A stretch of DNA of 64,000 nucleotides from an uncultured Bacteroidota bacterium (GTDB lineage: Bacteria; Bacteroidota; Bacteroidia; Bacteroidales; VadinHA17): contig CAIJYD010000097.1 in NCBI GenBank assembly GCA_903824785.1, positions 19,338 to 83,337 on the forward strand. The letters run 5' to 3'. This document shows positions 45,942 to 55,763 of the stretch, in pieces. The notes beneath the pieces were generated by a model. It saw only the letters and a program-made list of their open reading frames with translations. It had not been told where the DNA came from and made no database searches. Position 1 is the stretch's first letter; every line of letters starts with the position of its first letter. The translations under genes were made by a program, and so were the position numbers.

Positions 45942-46952
45942 CTACCTGATCGCTGATTTAACAATATCAAGTTTTAAAAGCAGTTGTTTCATGCCCTCAA
46001 CAGTTAATCTGTTTGTATTATGCGAATGATAATCATCGATAACAGATACCTCTTTCTGGCCTTTCTCGAAGAATTTGTCGTAATTTAAATCCCTTGTATC
46101 GCAGGGAATCCGGAAATAGTTCCCTTTATCTTCAGATCGAGCCATCTCTTCACGGGTTACGAGAGTTTCATAAAGTTTTTCCCCATGACGAGTACCAATA
46201 ACCTTTATCTCAGTATCGGAATGCAACAGTTCTTTTAATGAAGTGGCGAGAACATCAAGGGTTGCAGCCGGTGCTTTCTGAACAAAGAGGTCGCCGTTAT
46301 TACCATTCTGGAAGGCGTAGATTACCAGATCAACAGCATCCTCAAGGGTCATCATAAATCGGGTCATGTTAGGGTCAGTAATAGTTATAACCTCTTTTTT
46401 AACCATCTGTTCCATCCACAAAGGTATTACCGAACCACGGGAAGCCATCACATTACCATAACGCGTGCAGCAAATTGTAGTAGCAGCAGATTCGCCCAGC
46501 TGACGACCTTTTGCAATGGCAACCTTTTCCATCATTGCCTTGCTTATACCCATAGAGTTTATCGGGTAGGCTGCTTTATCAGTACTCAGAATCACAACAT
46601 TTTTTACGCCATGCTGAATGGCCGAGTCAAGTACATTTTCAGTACCAATAACATTTGTAAGAACTGCCTGCATCGGAAAAAATTCGCATGAAGGAACCTG
46701 CTTCAATGCTGCCGCATGGAAAACATAGTCAACTCCAAACATTGCACCGTCTACGCTGCGCTTGTCACGTACATCTCCAATGTAAAACTTAACTTTAAAG
46801 TTTTGCAGCTGGTGACGCATATCGTCCTGTTTCTTTTCGTCACGGGAGAAGATTCTTATTTCTCTGATATCAGAGTTAAGGAATCTTTTCAGAACTGCGT
46901 TACCAAATGATCCTGTACCCCCTGTAATCAATAAAACTTTGTCTTTAAACAT
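45942..46952 (-). CDS. CapE/FnlA-like UDP-GlcNAc 4,6-dehydratase/5-epimerase
   Basis: 336 residues, short-chain dehydrogenase with GGTGSFGNAVLKRF (11-24), IGDVRDKRSVDGAM, and VILSTDKAAYPINSMGISK. The usual Tyr of the Y-x-x-x-K motif is Met (MGISK), as in the CapE/FlaA1 group. C-terminal RHGEKLYETLVTREEMARS is also typical. It produces the 4-keto sugar used by the CapF-type enzyme next door. It is upstream of that gene by about 90 bp in the same direction. Confidence 0.9.
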   Translation of the reverse strand: MFKDKVLLITGGTGSFGNAVLKRFLNSDIREIRIFSRDEKKQDDMRHQLQNFKVKFYIGDVRDKRSVDGAMFGVDYVFHAAALKQVPSCEFFPMQAVLTNVIGTENVLDSAIQHGVKNVVILSTDKAAYPINSMGISKAMMEKVAIAKGRQLGESAATTICCTRYGNVMASRGSVIPLWMEQMVKKEVITITDPNMTRFMMTLEDAVDLVIYAFQNGNNGDLFVQKAPAATLDVLATSLKELLHSDTEIKVIGTRHGEKLYETLVTREEMARSEDKGNYFRIPCDTRDLNYDKFFEKGQKEVSVIDDYHSHNTNRLTVEGMKQLLLKLDIVKSAIR

Positions 46953-47064
46953 TTACTTATTTTTAAATAATTAATAATCTATTGAATATATTGAAACTCC
47001 TGAAACTGACTGCGCGAAATTTATTAAACTGATATTTATTGCTATCCCGGAAGTAAAAGGCCTA

Positions 47065-47808
47065 TTAACCATTATTCCTTTTGAGCTTCTCTCTTAATAT
47101 GAGACAGATAAACCGTGTGTTTCCAATAATATACCGTCGCCACATCCGGTGAGGCTCCTGTGCGAAACGGAAAAGCCATTCCATGCCTATATTCTGAACC
47201 CATAACGGAGCCCGTTTGGTCAGACCTGAAAGTATGTCAAAAAAACCTCCCACGCCCAGAAAATATTTTACTTTAAGGGTATCCTTGTATTTTTCCACAA
47301 ACAACTCTTTGTGAGGGGATGGCATTCCAAGGAAAAGAATATCTGAATCAGAATTATTGATCATTTCTACTATTGCCAACTCGTCGTCTGCCGTAAAATA
47401 CCCATTACGCGATCCGGCTATTCGCAATCCAGGATACTGGTCATGAAGCTTTTTCACGCTTAACTGCAAACTTTCTTCTTTTGCACCGAAAAGAAAAACA
47501 GAATATTTCTTCAATTCTGCCAGGGCAAGAATATCTGCTGCCAGGTCCGGGCAGGCAACTCTCTCAGGTACCTGATATCCAAGAAAACGCAATGCCATAA
47601 GAACCGAGATTCCGTCAATATTTACCAGATTTGAATTGTTTATTGCGTTTCTTAAAATATCGTTATTTACAAGCTCAATAATTGAGGCCGCGTTAACACC
47701 ATTCTGAACTATCTGAGTTCCACTTTCCAGTCCCGACAAGATCTTGGATAAGAACTCTGTCTTAGGCAACGGATGGATTTTTATTCCAAACCTTTCAATC
47801 TCTCTCAT
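47065..47808 (-). CDS. WecG/TagA/CpsF-family glycosyltransferase (GT26)
   Basis: 247 residues, cytoplasmic or peripheral. Motifs: VQNGVNAASIIELVN, VNIDGISVLMALRFLG (the conserved Asp), VFLFGAKEESLQLSVKKL, DILFLGMPSPHKELFVEK, GVGGFFDILSGLTKRAPLW and GMEWLFRFAQEPHRMWRRY. The family transfers a ManNAc-type or related sugar to the lipid-linked first sugar, so it likely makes the second linkage of the repeat unit. The C-terminus is basic, as in family members that rest on the membrane. Confidence 0.9.
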   Translation of the reverse strand: MREIERFGIKIHPLPKTEFLSKILSGLESGTQIVQNGVNAASIIELVNNDILRNAINNSNLVNIDGISVLMALRFLGYQVPERVACPDLAADILALAELKKYSVFLFGAKEESLQLSVKKLHDQYPGLRIAGSRNGYFTADDELAIVEMINNSDSDILFLGMPSPHKELFVEKYKDTLKVKYFLGVGGFFDILSGLTKRAPLWVQNIGMEWLFRFAQEPHRMWRRYIIGNTRFICLILREKLKRNNG

Positions 47809-47902
47809 AAATAAATCAAAAATATTTCAGAACAATTGGTTTTATTCATAACAACTCTATTCCTCTTTTGTTTCTAAGGTAATCTGAAAGAGTAATTAAT
47901 CT

Positions 47903-49114
47903 TTATATGCTCCTGTTTAAATAACTACTTATCTTTTCCATGGAGCTGTTATATTCTAGCAATTCAAAGGCCGTTTTGCAGCCGTTGGCCGCCATGGTGT
48001 TTATTGAATCTTCATTATTCAGCATCCATTTTATCTTCTCAGCTATAGACTCCGGGTTATCGCATTTTGCTATTACCAGATCTTTGCCGTCAGTAAAAAA
48101 TGCTTCTACTTCTCCAAAACCGGTAGCAAGAACAGGCTTTTTAAGTGCCATATATTCTCCAAGTTTTGTAGGAAAGCCTGCCTGCGTCTGAACAGTTCTC
48201 GGACGTGTAATTGCAAGAATCTTACATTGTGACAAATAATCCTTTACTTCATTAGATTCAACAAGCCCTGTAAAGTGGACTAAATCTCTGATCCCCAGTT
48301 GTACGCATATAATTTCCAGATCAGGAATAAAGCTGTTACCAAATGTTGTATCTCCCACAACAACCAGACTAACCGGTATTTCATCTTTTAAGAGTTTAAT
48401 AGCCTGAAAAAGATCAATTAACCCATCCTTTTTCCCCGGTGTTCCACTATATCCTAAAATATATTTTTCTTTTACAGGAGGTGTGTCCCAGAATTTAAAA
48501 TCGGTTAAGTTAGGCTGAACATATATCCGCTCTTCGCTGAATCCTCTCTTCAGATAGATATCCTTCAAAAAGTTACTGAATACAATAAGACGATCGGATA
48601 ACGGATTAAGGTGATCGAATGTAAAAATAAAACTAAACCAGTTGAACTTCGAAACCAGGCTTATGAAGTCCAGTTTATTAAAATACTCAGGTACAATTGT
48701 AATTATTCTGGTCTTACAAAAGAATGCTGTGGAGTAAATCAGTAAACTATGTAACAGTCCTAAATGATAAACTAAAATGGTGGTTTTTCTCCGCTTCCAA
48801 ACTATTGAAGGCAAAACAAATAATAAAAAGCATATACTTAAAAAATCGTCTGCCAGCTTCAAAAAACCATTTTTCGGCCGATTGGTCAATCCCATATAGG
48901 TGTAAGCGACCCCCTCCGGAGTAATATTCTTCCTGAAGATTTTCTTTGAATTATTCCTGAAAGCATAACCTTTAGCCATAAATACCTTAACAACAGGAGC
49001 TTTAACAACAAGTCCCTTGCAGAACAGGTTAAGGTAGGAGGCACTGGCTCCTCCTTCAGGAAAATTCGTTGAAGTAAAGAGTATGTATTCTTGTTCTTTA
49101 TTATTCCGGTTCAT
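47903..49114 (-). CDS. Glycosyltransferase (GT4-like)
   Basis: 403 residues from the chosen ATG. An upstream in-frame ATG at 49150 would overlap the preceding gene by 25 bases, and its first 12 residues are unlike a family start. N-terminal part: YILFTSTNFPEGGASASYLNLF. C-terminal nucleotide-sugar domain: YILGYSGTPGKKDGLIDLFQAIKLL, VSLVVVGDTTF, LVHFTGLVESNEVKDYLSQCKILAI, FPTKLGEYMALKKPVLATGFGE. A hydrophobic stretch near residues 85-145 suggests membrane contact. The sugar transferred is not predictable. Confidence 0.85.
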   Translation of the reverse strand: MNRNNKEQEYILFTSTNFPEGGASASYLNLFCKGLVVKAPVVKVFMAKGYAFRNNSKKIFRKNITPEGVAYTYMGLTNRPKNGFLKLADDFLSICFLLFVLPSIVWKRRKTTILVYHLGLLHSLLIYSTAFFCKTRIITIVPEYFNKLDFISLVSKFNWFSFIFTFDHLNPLSDRLIVFSNFLKDIYLKRGFSEERIYVQPNLTDFKFWDTPPVKEKYILGYSGTPGKKDGLIDLFQAIKLLKDEIPVSLVVVGDTTFGNSFIPDLEIICVQLGIRDLVHFTGLVESNEVKDYLSQCKILAITRPRTVQTQAGFPTKLGEYMALKKPVLATGFGEVEAFFTDGKDLVIAKCDNPESIAEKIKWMLNNEDSINTMAANGCKTAFELLEYNSSMEKISSYLNRSI

Positions 49115-49125
49115 TATTAAATATT

Positions 49126-50466
49126 TTATTGAAGAATACCTCCAAGACAATCTCTGAATTTTTCTTTTACTATCTTAGAATCTTCACGGGTTTCAGCTAA
49201 TTGTTTTGCTCTTTCACCAAGCCGCTTTCTCAGGTCAGTATCTGAATATAAATCCAGGATCGCATTTTCAAGAATGAGGTCACTCCTTTCAGTTACAACA
49301 TAAGCCCATTCATCTTTTGCTGCATATTTTGCAGTAGAAGTTTCCTCAGGAGCATATACCAGAACAGGCGTACCTGAGATCATGTATTCTGATATTTTTG
49401 TCTGGAATGAGTATTTCAAGAATTTAATCCCTTCCGGGTCAAAATCAAGAGGCAGAAGCAATAGATCGACCTCAGCAAATTTACCCGGCAGCTTGTTATA
49501 ATCTATTGGCTTAACCCATGTAACATTCTCATTAAAAATACCAGACCCCTCAAGTTCATAAAAATCAGGCGTCTGTATCTCAAAAAACAGATCCTGATGG
49601 TCAGGGAGGAGGTGATTAACAACTCTCGCAATATCCAGGACTGAACTCTTCATTCCCAAACCAATACGGCCTGCATAGAGGATAGTAAACTTATCCTTTC
49701 GCAACCATTCATTTCTACTGGAGGGTAACCAGTTATTAATTTCAATTGGATTATGGAAAGGAGTAAAATCGCGGTTATATCGTTTTTTATATTCCTCACT
49801 CATTGCATCGCCAATGCTCATCAGAACAGCTGAACGATTTATCAGATCTTTGAATTCCGCAATAAATAGTTTTTTCCTGTAATTATGAAACAAACCGCGC
49901 TTATAAACCATTTCAGGCCAGTCGTCCATAATGTGTAACGCTACTGGTTTACCTGTAATAATTGAGAGGTCTGAAATGAAGCGAATAGAACCAAGAGATC
50001 CAAGTTGAGAATAAATAATATCCGGTGAAAATTCTTCTACCCATTTTTTAAAGCCATCATCAATTTTGATCGTGTAGAAAAAGTTGTATAAACCGATGAA
50101 ATCCAGAAAATTCATCAGGACATTATATATTTTCTTGAATCGGCCCGGAGTCGGACCGGACGCTGAAGAAGTTGAATTATGTACTGCCTTAAGCTTTACT
50201 GGTCCGCAATAAACTTTCGACAACACAATATTAAAAGGAAAAGGATGTAACTTCCCGTTAAATCCCAACTGAAAGTAATTTTCACAAATTGAGGGCTCTG
50301 CTTCAATGTTAATATTCGCGTTTGTAGCCAGTGCGAGTCTATCCTTTGGCCATCCCCGGAACAGATTAGACATAGTTATTCCGCCGCCTGATTTATTATT
50401 GAACGGATTCCCAATTATGAGTGTTTTAGGATATTTATTATTGGAATCAGTACTATTCATCTCCAT
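49126..50466 (-). CDS. Glycosyltransferase (GT4-like)
   Basis: 446 residues. The N-terminal Rossmann-like part has TLIIGNPFNNKSGGGITMSNLFRG and PDIIYSQLGSLGSIRF. The C-terminal part has FTILYAGRIGLGMKSSVLDIARVV, VDLLLLPLDFDPEGIKFLKYSFQTKISEYMISG (read in parts) and TPVLVYAPEETSTAKYA. No signal peptide. It appears to start a transcription unit: a TATATTTG -7 element lies 46 bases before the ATG, and a 228-bp gap separates it from the polymerase gene. A second ATG two codons in is equally possible as start. Confidence 0.85.
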   Translation of the reverse strand: MEMNSTDSNNKYPKTLIIGNPFNNKSGGGITMSNLFRGWPKDRLALATNANINIEAEPSICENYFQLGFNGKLHPFPFNIVLSKVYCGPVKLKAVHNSTSSASGPTPGRFKKIYNVLMNFLDFIGLYNFFYTIKIDDGFKKWVEEFSPDIIYSQLGSLGSIRFISDLSIITGKPVALHIMDDWPEMVYKRGLFHNYRKKLFIAEFKDLINRSAVLMSIGDAMSEEYKKRYNRDFTPFHNPIEINNWLPSSRNEWLRKDKFTILYAGRIGLGMKSSVLDIARVVNHLLPDHQDLFFEIQTPDFYELEGSGIFNENVTWVKPIDYNKLPGKFAEVDLLLLPLDFDPEGIKFLKYSFQTKISEYMISGTPVLVYAPEETSTAKYAAKDEWAYVVTERSDLILENAILDLYSDTDLRKRLGERAKQLAETREDSKIVKEKFRDCLGGILQ

Positions 50467-50512
50467 AACTTCTTAATAATTATCTAATCCTCATTCATAA
50501 CCCAAAGGGATA

Positions 50513-50520
50513 CAAATATA
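50513..50520 (-). promoter_or_regulatory. Predicted -7 element for the glycosyltransferase at 49126-50466
   Basis: TATATTTG on the minus strand is a perfect TAnnTTTG, with a TTTTA about 20 bases further upstream as a weak -33. It sits in the 228-bp gap downstream of the polymerase gene. Confidence 0.45.
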
Positions 50521-50573
50521 AACTTTTCTTCTAAATGATTTAAAACTTGATGACAAAGTTCATCTTCCGGCAT

Positions 50574-50596
50574 CCCCGGCCTCTTTTTTCCCGGGG
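50574..50596. terminator. Possible terminator hairpin downstream of the polymerase gene
   Basis: CCCCGG (50574-50579) pairs with CCGGGG (50591-50596) around an 11-base loop. It is GC-rich in an AT-rich gap, about 100 bases past the polymerase stop. A T-run is lacking on the minus strand, so its role is uncertain. Confidence 0.4.
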
Positions 50597-50694
50597 CTAA
50601 TCAGCTGATAATTTTAAACTAACAAAGTCTGACAATGAAACAACACGACTGGCAAGACTCGTTCCTGGACGAATTGCAAATAAATAAAAATAAC

Positions 50695-51981
50695 CTACTG
50701 ATCTTTAAAATTCAGCACCTTCATAATCTCCTCATCTGATTTTTCCCGCATGCTCTTACTGTAACATATTCCAACCGATATCCAGATAATAATGTATGTC
50801 ATAGAAAACATATTGACATAGGTTGGATAAAGGAAGATCGTATATAAGAAAATCCATACCGCTGATGCCTTTGATAAAACATTTTTTGAAGAGAAGAGAC
50901 CGGCGAAAATAGCCGGAATTGTTATAAGCAGGTATAAAATAAGAGACATGAACCCACCTTTAAGAACAATTTGAAGGTACCCTGTTTCAATAGCTGTTCT
51001 AAACATTGTAACACTCCCCTGGGTTTCATCAATTCCGGGGCAATAATATGAACCGTTTATTCCTTTGCCGAAAGCCAGATTTGTGACCGACATGTTACTA
51101 TAAAAATAATCCTCCACCCCATTTCTTGTATCTTCGTCAATACGGTTTGTGATTAGGCCAAACATTCCAGACTGGTTTTTTGAATATGTTAGAAAAGCGT
51201 AAAAAACTAATAAGACAAGGAGAACAATTGATAAAATCACTTTTAAAATCTTACCTCTGTTGGTGAAATAATAAATGACATAAGAAAAAACCATAAAGCA
51301 TAAAGTCATAAACATCAATCCGCGACGTGCCCTGACAGTAACCAAAAGAAAAGTCAGGACTATGATGAAAACTGCAAATAAGATAGTTTTCTTTTTATGG
51401 TACAGATATGTCAGAAGAATAAAGGATACAGGGAAACTAAGGAAGTGAACAAATGTTTCAGTGACAACGGTTGGAACCCTGAAGAAACCGCTGTCTCCAA
51501 AAAACAGAAGTCTGTAATAGGTGATTACATAAACCAGAAAGGCCAGACTAAGAATAATTATTACGTTAAAGAGTTTTCTCAAATTGGCAAAACCATCTCT
51601 GAAAATGACAACAAATGGTACAAAATATAGAAAAATAGAAAATGGAGCAAAAAAGATAAGGGTCTTCAGGATGTTGTAATCTAAACTAAACCCTCTTATT
51701 ATAACGAAAAACGACCAGATAGTATATATAAGGAATAACACTTTCAGATATGCGTTTTCAAAGTTCCACCTGATAAGATAAAATCCTGAAGGAACCAATA
51801 TGATCATTCCGGCAATCTGAAAGGGCTGAGAATATTTAAGAGAGATATTTATACCCGGAAACGAAAAGCTTATTGTATATAATATGAACCCAACCCAGAA
51901 AATATTCCATGCTACTGAAGCATTAATATCAGTGCTGGTTTCGGATTTGGCTAAATTATCTTCTTTTACTTTATATTGCAT
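50695..51981 (-). CDS. Wzy-like O-antigen/EPS polymerase
   Basis: 428 residues with about a dozen hydrophobic segments across the length (e.g. VAWNIFWVGFILYTISFSFP, LLVTVRARRGLMFMTLCFMV, ILKVILSIVLLVLLVFYAFL) and a larger loop near residues 270-330 (DEDTRNGVEDYFYSNMSVTN, GINGSYYCPGIDETQGSV). This is the topology of O-antigen polymerase/ligase proteins, and Arg residues in the cytoplasmic-side motif TVRARRG match the family. Low sequence conservation is normal for Wzy. Its place next to a Wzx-type flippase supports the polymerase choice. Confidence 0.82.
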   Translation of the reverse strand: MQYKVKEDNLAKSETSTDINASVAWNIFWVGFILYTISFSFPGINISLKYSQPFQIAGMIILVPSGFYLIRWNFENAYLKVLFLIYTIWSFFVIIRGFSLDYNILKTLIFFAPFSIFLYFVPFVVIFRDGFANLRKLFNVIIILSLAFLVYVITYYRLLFFGDSGFFRVPTVVTETFVHFLSFPVSFILLTYLYHKKKTILFAVFIIVLTFLLVTVRARRGLMFMTLCFMVFSYVIYYFTNRGKILKVILSIVLLVLLVFYAFLTYSKNQSGMFGLITNRIDEDTRNGVEDYFYSNMSVTNLAFGKGINGSYYCPGIDETQGSVTMFRTAIETGYLQIVLKGGFMSLILYLLITIPAIFAGLFSSKNVLSKASAVWIFLYTIFLYPTYVNMFSMTYIIIWISVGICYSKSMREKSDEEIMKVLNFKDQ

Positions 51982-52000
51982 TTAATATCCTGATTTATAA

Positions 52001-53383
52001 TTATTTTGACCAGAGACCAGTAGCTTTTAAATTTATAATTTTCTTATACTGAATAATAAAAAACACCAGATTCATAAGGTTAATAAATGATGAAGCAAGG
52101 ATAACTCCAGGTACTCCAAATAATTTACCAAGAATAACAGCCAAAGGAATATTGACTATTATTCCAAATACAGCAAGTAAAAACTGGATTTTAATAATCC
52201 CGGTCCCGTTTAAGAAAATAGAATAAATGTAAGCTCCAATATTAATAGTTATATTTATTGCCAACGCAATTGAAATAGCATTAGGAACCTTTAATTCGCT
52301 ACCAACCCACAATTTATAAACAAAATTTGACAGCAAAAGCATTATCATTACCATAAACGTAAATGCTATCCATAAATAGTTCAGATTTTTTATTGTGGTT
52401 TTTATCCAGGTTATCTCTTTCCTTATCCAGGCATCGGTAAATGCACTCCAGAGTGGCATCATTATTATTAGCATTAGCATTGGAACAACACTGAAATACT
52501 TGTAACCAATATTATACAAGGTTACGTTTTCACTACCGAATAACTGGGCAATTATAATATTACTGGTTTCGTACAATACCAGGGTAGCTACCTGCAGTAT
52601 GAAAAATTTGATACCAAGCCCCATTAAGCTGCGAATATACTTCAGGTCGACATGAAATGGGGATGGGGCATACATGCGATAGCTATGAGTATAATACCAT
52701 AAACTTGAAACAGACAATACCACCAGAGGCGGAATGCTGAGAGCAAGCCCAAGGTAGATTAGATTTCCGGTAGTATTTTTTGTAAGAATGAATATGGTAA
52801 TCAAAGAGATGGTACTGGATATTAAATTGAATACAGAAGCTTTTGCCGGTTGCTGGTTGGCCGTTAAAACTGTACCTAATAACTGAAGAAGTAACTGAAA
52901 ACAGAATATTACAATCACAAACAGAGCCAGATGGCCTAACTCTGTTGACATATTCTCCGGCGCATTGAGAATATGCGACCAATTCAGGAATGGATTAATA
53001 AAAACGACTAAGATAATAAGCACTGTAACAATTAATCCCATGACTGCATAGGTTGTGCTTACAAACACTTTTGCCTTTATGAAGTCGCCTAAAGAAATTG
53101 ATTCAGCCAGCTTATTACGAAGCCCGTTTCCAAATCCAATATCAAAATAACCTAACCAACCGATTAATGAACTGAGGGTTATCCATATTCCATATTGAAC
53201 AGGATTCACGTAATTAATAGTTAATGGCACTAATAATAAGCTTATTGAAATACTCAGAAACCTGATAACAAATGAAGCAACTATATTCTTTTTTGCATTT
53301 AAACTTCTCTTATGTCCTTTTCCAAAGAAATCTTTTATTAATAAAACCAATTTGGAAATCGTATTTTGAATTATCATCCGCAC
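52001..53383 (-). CDS. Wzx-like polysaccharide flippase
   Basis: 460 residues, polytopic membrane protein with family features: IVASFVIRFLSISISLLLVP near the N-terminus, NPVQYGIWITLSSLIGWLGY, and FDIGFGNGLRNKLAE, the conserved loop after the second segment. It is basic at the N-terminus before the first segment, as usual. It moves lipid-linked repeat units across the inner membrane. The first two codons are both possible starts (ATG at 53383 or 53377). It is 19 bp upstream of the polymerase gene. Confidence 0.9.
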   Translation of the reverse strand: MRMIIQNTISKLVLLIKDFFGKGHKRSLNAKKNIVASFVIRFLSISISLLLVPLTINYVNPVQYGIWITLSSLIGWLGYFDIGFGNGLRNKLAESISLGDFIKAKVFVSTTYAVMGLIVTVLIILVVFINPFLNWSHILNAPENMSTELGHLALFVIVIFCFQLLLQLLGTVLTANQQPAKASVFNLISSTISLITIFILTKNTTGNLIYLGLALSIPPLVVLSVSSLWYYTHSYRMYAPSPFHVDLKYIRSLMGLGIKFFILQVATLVLYETSNIIIAQLFGSENVTLYNIGYKYFSVVPMLMLIIMMPLWSAFTDAWIRKEITWIKTTIKNLNYLWIAFTFMVMIMLLLSNFVYKLWVGSELKVPNAISIALAINITINIGAYIYSIFLNGTGIIKIQFLLAVFGIIVNIPLAVILGKLFGVPGVILASSFINLMNLVFFIIQYKKIINLKATGLWSK

Positions 53384-53477
53384 TCTTCTTAAAAAAAAAT
53401 TAAACTACAACAAAACAATAAGTAAATCCTGAAATTGAAAATGTATTTTACTAACTATTAATCAATTATTACTGAAA

Positions 53478-55649
53478 TTATTTTATTACCACTAATTTGC
53501 AAATGCCAACAATCCTGTCTTGTGATAAAAGTTGTGCAATATACAGACCCGATTGCAAATTAACGGAGATTTTATTTCTTAACATATCCGTACTCAATGA
53601 TTTTTCAAAAACAACCGTCCCATTCTGGGAAGAAATTCGTAAAACAGAGATCGTTTCAGGGATCTCTTCATCAATTTTAAAGGTGAATGAATCTTTTACC
53701 GGGTTTGAATAAATTATCATAGAAAGATCTTTTGTAATCCTCTTAAGTTTAACATTATTCAGAACACTAAGATTATTAAAGCTTAAAGCGGGCACATTAT
53801 TAACCGATTGCAAAGGATTAGTATCAGGAATAGTATAACTGATCGTGACATGATCTCCATAAGAAACTGTATCATTTAGTGTTATCTGGACTTTACCACC
53901 GATGACTTTAGTGGAGGTAATTGCTCTGTTTTGTAAATTTACATTTACTTCAAAGAAATTCTTGTCAGGTATTATATTCATCAAAGGCTGGTCAAAAGTA
54001 ACTGTAATGACTTGTGGATTGCTATTATCAATCACAGAACTTTTATATACCGGAACTGCGTGATCAGCAATCGTTTCATAGCACCCTATATTTGGAGGGT
54101 TTGAAATCGGAACACCATCAGGATCAAATAATAGACCGGGAATATTTAACCCAGCCCCAATTGCCTTTGAGCCAGGCTTAAGATGGAAGTTTAGTTCTGA
54201 GGAAAAATCAGGATTAGTATTTACATTGCCCGAATTAGTATAGTTCTTTGGAGATCCACTTAAAGAGATGTTATTTGAATTTGCATTATTGTACAAAATG
54301 TTATTCTGAACATTAAGTCCGTCAAAGAAGTTTCCCCTGTTACTCTCAAACCAGTAATAGCTGAAATTTATGAATATATTATTCCTGATCTTTATATTGG
54401 AAGCAGTTCTGAAACCTCTTATATGCAACCCAAAGTAAGCTCCTCCCTTTGGTTCAGTATGAAAGACATTGTTATCAATTTCTAAGTCATTAATATCAAA
54501 ATCATTAGATGTCTCGCCAAATCTTATTGCTGAATGATATGAACCATTACCTGTATTTGAGAAGCGGTTATATCTTATTTTCTCTCTTAAGACCCACGGT
54601 TTTGGATAACGCATTGTATGGAAGATCCCTACTGCACAATTTCTAAAATGATTTCTGTCAATTATTACATCCTCTACCCCAAATTCAAGAATAATCCCCG
54701 AGTATTCATAGGAAACAGCAGTTTCCGGTCCAAGATTATTGTCATGAATAAATAATCCATAATCATAACCTCTCTTTTCAATGTAGTTTACATCAATGGC
54801 TCCTGTGATATTATTACCATATATTTCTGTACCATACATAAAGAAGGATTCAATCGCGAATCCCCAATTATCACCTGTTTTTTTTATAGTATTATTGTAA
54901 ATTTTCAAACCTTTCATAAAGCCCCCATTCCCTGCGATTTTGACAGGATAGCCGTTCGATCCTGATACTCTGCCTTCCTGGGTAATGGTATTGCCATATA
55001 TCTGCATACCCTCATGTCCTCCAATATAAAGAGCTCCTCTGCCATAGGAATCGTATAATGAACAATTGGTAACCAGATTATTATAAAACTTCGACCCCGT
55101 TACATAATTAGTTGGGAAAATCGGATTATCGTAAGGATCAGATCCCGAGTCCCCTCCATCACCAACCCATAGAATGGCTACATAATGAAAATCGATAAAA
55201 GTACAGTGGTGAATTTCAACATTTTTTCTTTTTGCTATCCAGAGAGCCTGGGCAGCTTTCAATAAATTTCCATCAAACTTCAGATAACTGATAGTTTGAA
55301 ACCCATCAACAAGTAAAGCGGATCTCAAGTCCAGCAAGGGAGTCCATTCGGCAGTTAGTGTAGTCGAGGTTATTACCGAATTATTTCCTTCCCCTGTCAG
55401 GCTTACTCCGATCCCAAGCCTTGAGGTAACAGTTTCATTATAAACACCGGCTGTCACAAAAATTGTGTCGCCGGGTTTATTTACCATACGACAGGCTACA
55501 GAGAGAGATTTCCACGGAGAACTATTGGAACCATCGCCTGTAAGATCATTTCCGGCCTGAGAGATATAATAGATTTTCCCGGAGACTTCCATGCAAGAAA
55601 GAATGAATATTACAATTATGATTGTTCTGGAAATCAAAAGTTTTATCAT
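53478..55649 (-). CDS. Right-handed beta-helix protein with T9SS sorting domain
   Basis: 723 residues, signal peptide (TIIIVIFILSCMEVSG). DUF1565-like start (IYYISQAGNDLTGDGSNSSP, WKSLSVACRMVNKPGDTIFV) and a long parallel beta-helix (about 100-510, repeated N-N/G-N-x-I strands such as LKIYNNTIKKTG, IKIRNNIFINFS). Residues about 535-640 form an Ig-like or SwmB-type domain (PQVITVTFDQPLMNIIPD), and about 650-723 is a T9SS C-terminal sorting domain (YSNPVKDSFTFKI, LQSGLYIAQLLS, GICKLVVIK). It is probably secreted to the surface by T9SS. Beta-helix proteins in polysaccharide loci can be lyases or epimerases, but no active site is certain here. It is a paralog of the gene at 55788. Confidence 0.85.
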   Translation of the reverse strand: MIKLLISRTIIIVIFILSCMEVSGKIYYISQAGNDLTGDGSNSSPWKSLSVACRMVNKPGDTIFVTAGVYNETVTSRLGIGVSLTGEGNNSVITSTTLTAEWTPLLDLRSALLVDGFQTISYLKFDGNLLKAAQALWIAKRKNVEIHHCTFIDFHYVAILWVGDGGDSGSDPYDNPIFPTNYVTGSKFYNNLVTNCSLYDSYGRGALYIGGHEGMQIYGNTITQEGRVSGSNGYPVKIAGNGGFMKGLKIYNNTIKKTGDNWGFAIESFFMYGTEIYGNNITGAIDVNYIEKRGYDYGLFIHDNNLGPETAVSYEYSGIILEFGVEDVIIDRNHFRNCAVGIFHTMRYPKPWVLREKIRYNRFSNTGNGSYHSAIRFGETSNDFDINDLEIDNNVFHTEPKGGAYFGLHIRGFRTASNIKIRNNIFINFSYYWFESNRGNFFDGLNVQNNILYNNANSNNISLSGSPKNYTNSGNVNTNPDFSSELNFHLKPGSKAIGAGLNIPGLLFDPDGVPISNPPNIGCYETIADHAVPVYKSSVIDNSNPQVITVTFDQPLMNIIPDKNFFEVNVNLQNRAITSTKVIGGKVQITLNDTVSYGDHVTISYTIPDTNPLQSVNNVPALSFNNLSVLNNVKLKRITKDLSMIIYSNPVKDSFTFKIDEEIPETISVLRISSQNGTVVFEKSLSTDMLRNKISVNLQSGLYIAQLLSQDRIVGICKLVVIK

Positions 55650-55694
55650 TGTTGAAGAAATATACCGGATTTTATTATTTGAGAAAGAATTGAT

Positions 55695-55763
55695 GATTTT
55701 AAATCGGGTTTAAAAGATCTCTGTGATTTTAAATCGGGTTTAAAAGATCTCTGTGATTTTAAA
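55695..55763. repeat. Tandem 30-bp repeat between the beta-helix genes
   Basis: A 30-base unit (GATTTTAAATCGGGTTTAAA, then AGATCTCTGT) occurs at 55695-55724 and exactly again at 55725-55754, and its first 9 bases start a third copy at 55755-55763. It lies in the 138-bp gap between two paralogous genes on the same strand. Confidence 0.85.

Noticed and set aside
47817..47824. TATTTTTG on the minus strand as a promoter for the WecG-type gene
   Set aside because: It is only about 9 bases before the ATG, which leaves no room for a normal transcript start.
49115..49150. Start of the glycosyltransferase at 49150
   Set aside because: It would overlap the end of the preceding gene; the ATG at 49114 begins a normal family start without overlap.
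51990..52015. Another arm-like TTTTGACCA near the Wzx/Wzy junction
   Set aside because: It differs after TTTTGACCA and has no inverted partner at 159 bp, so it is taken as chance.
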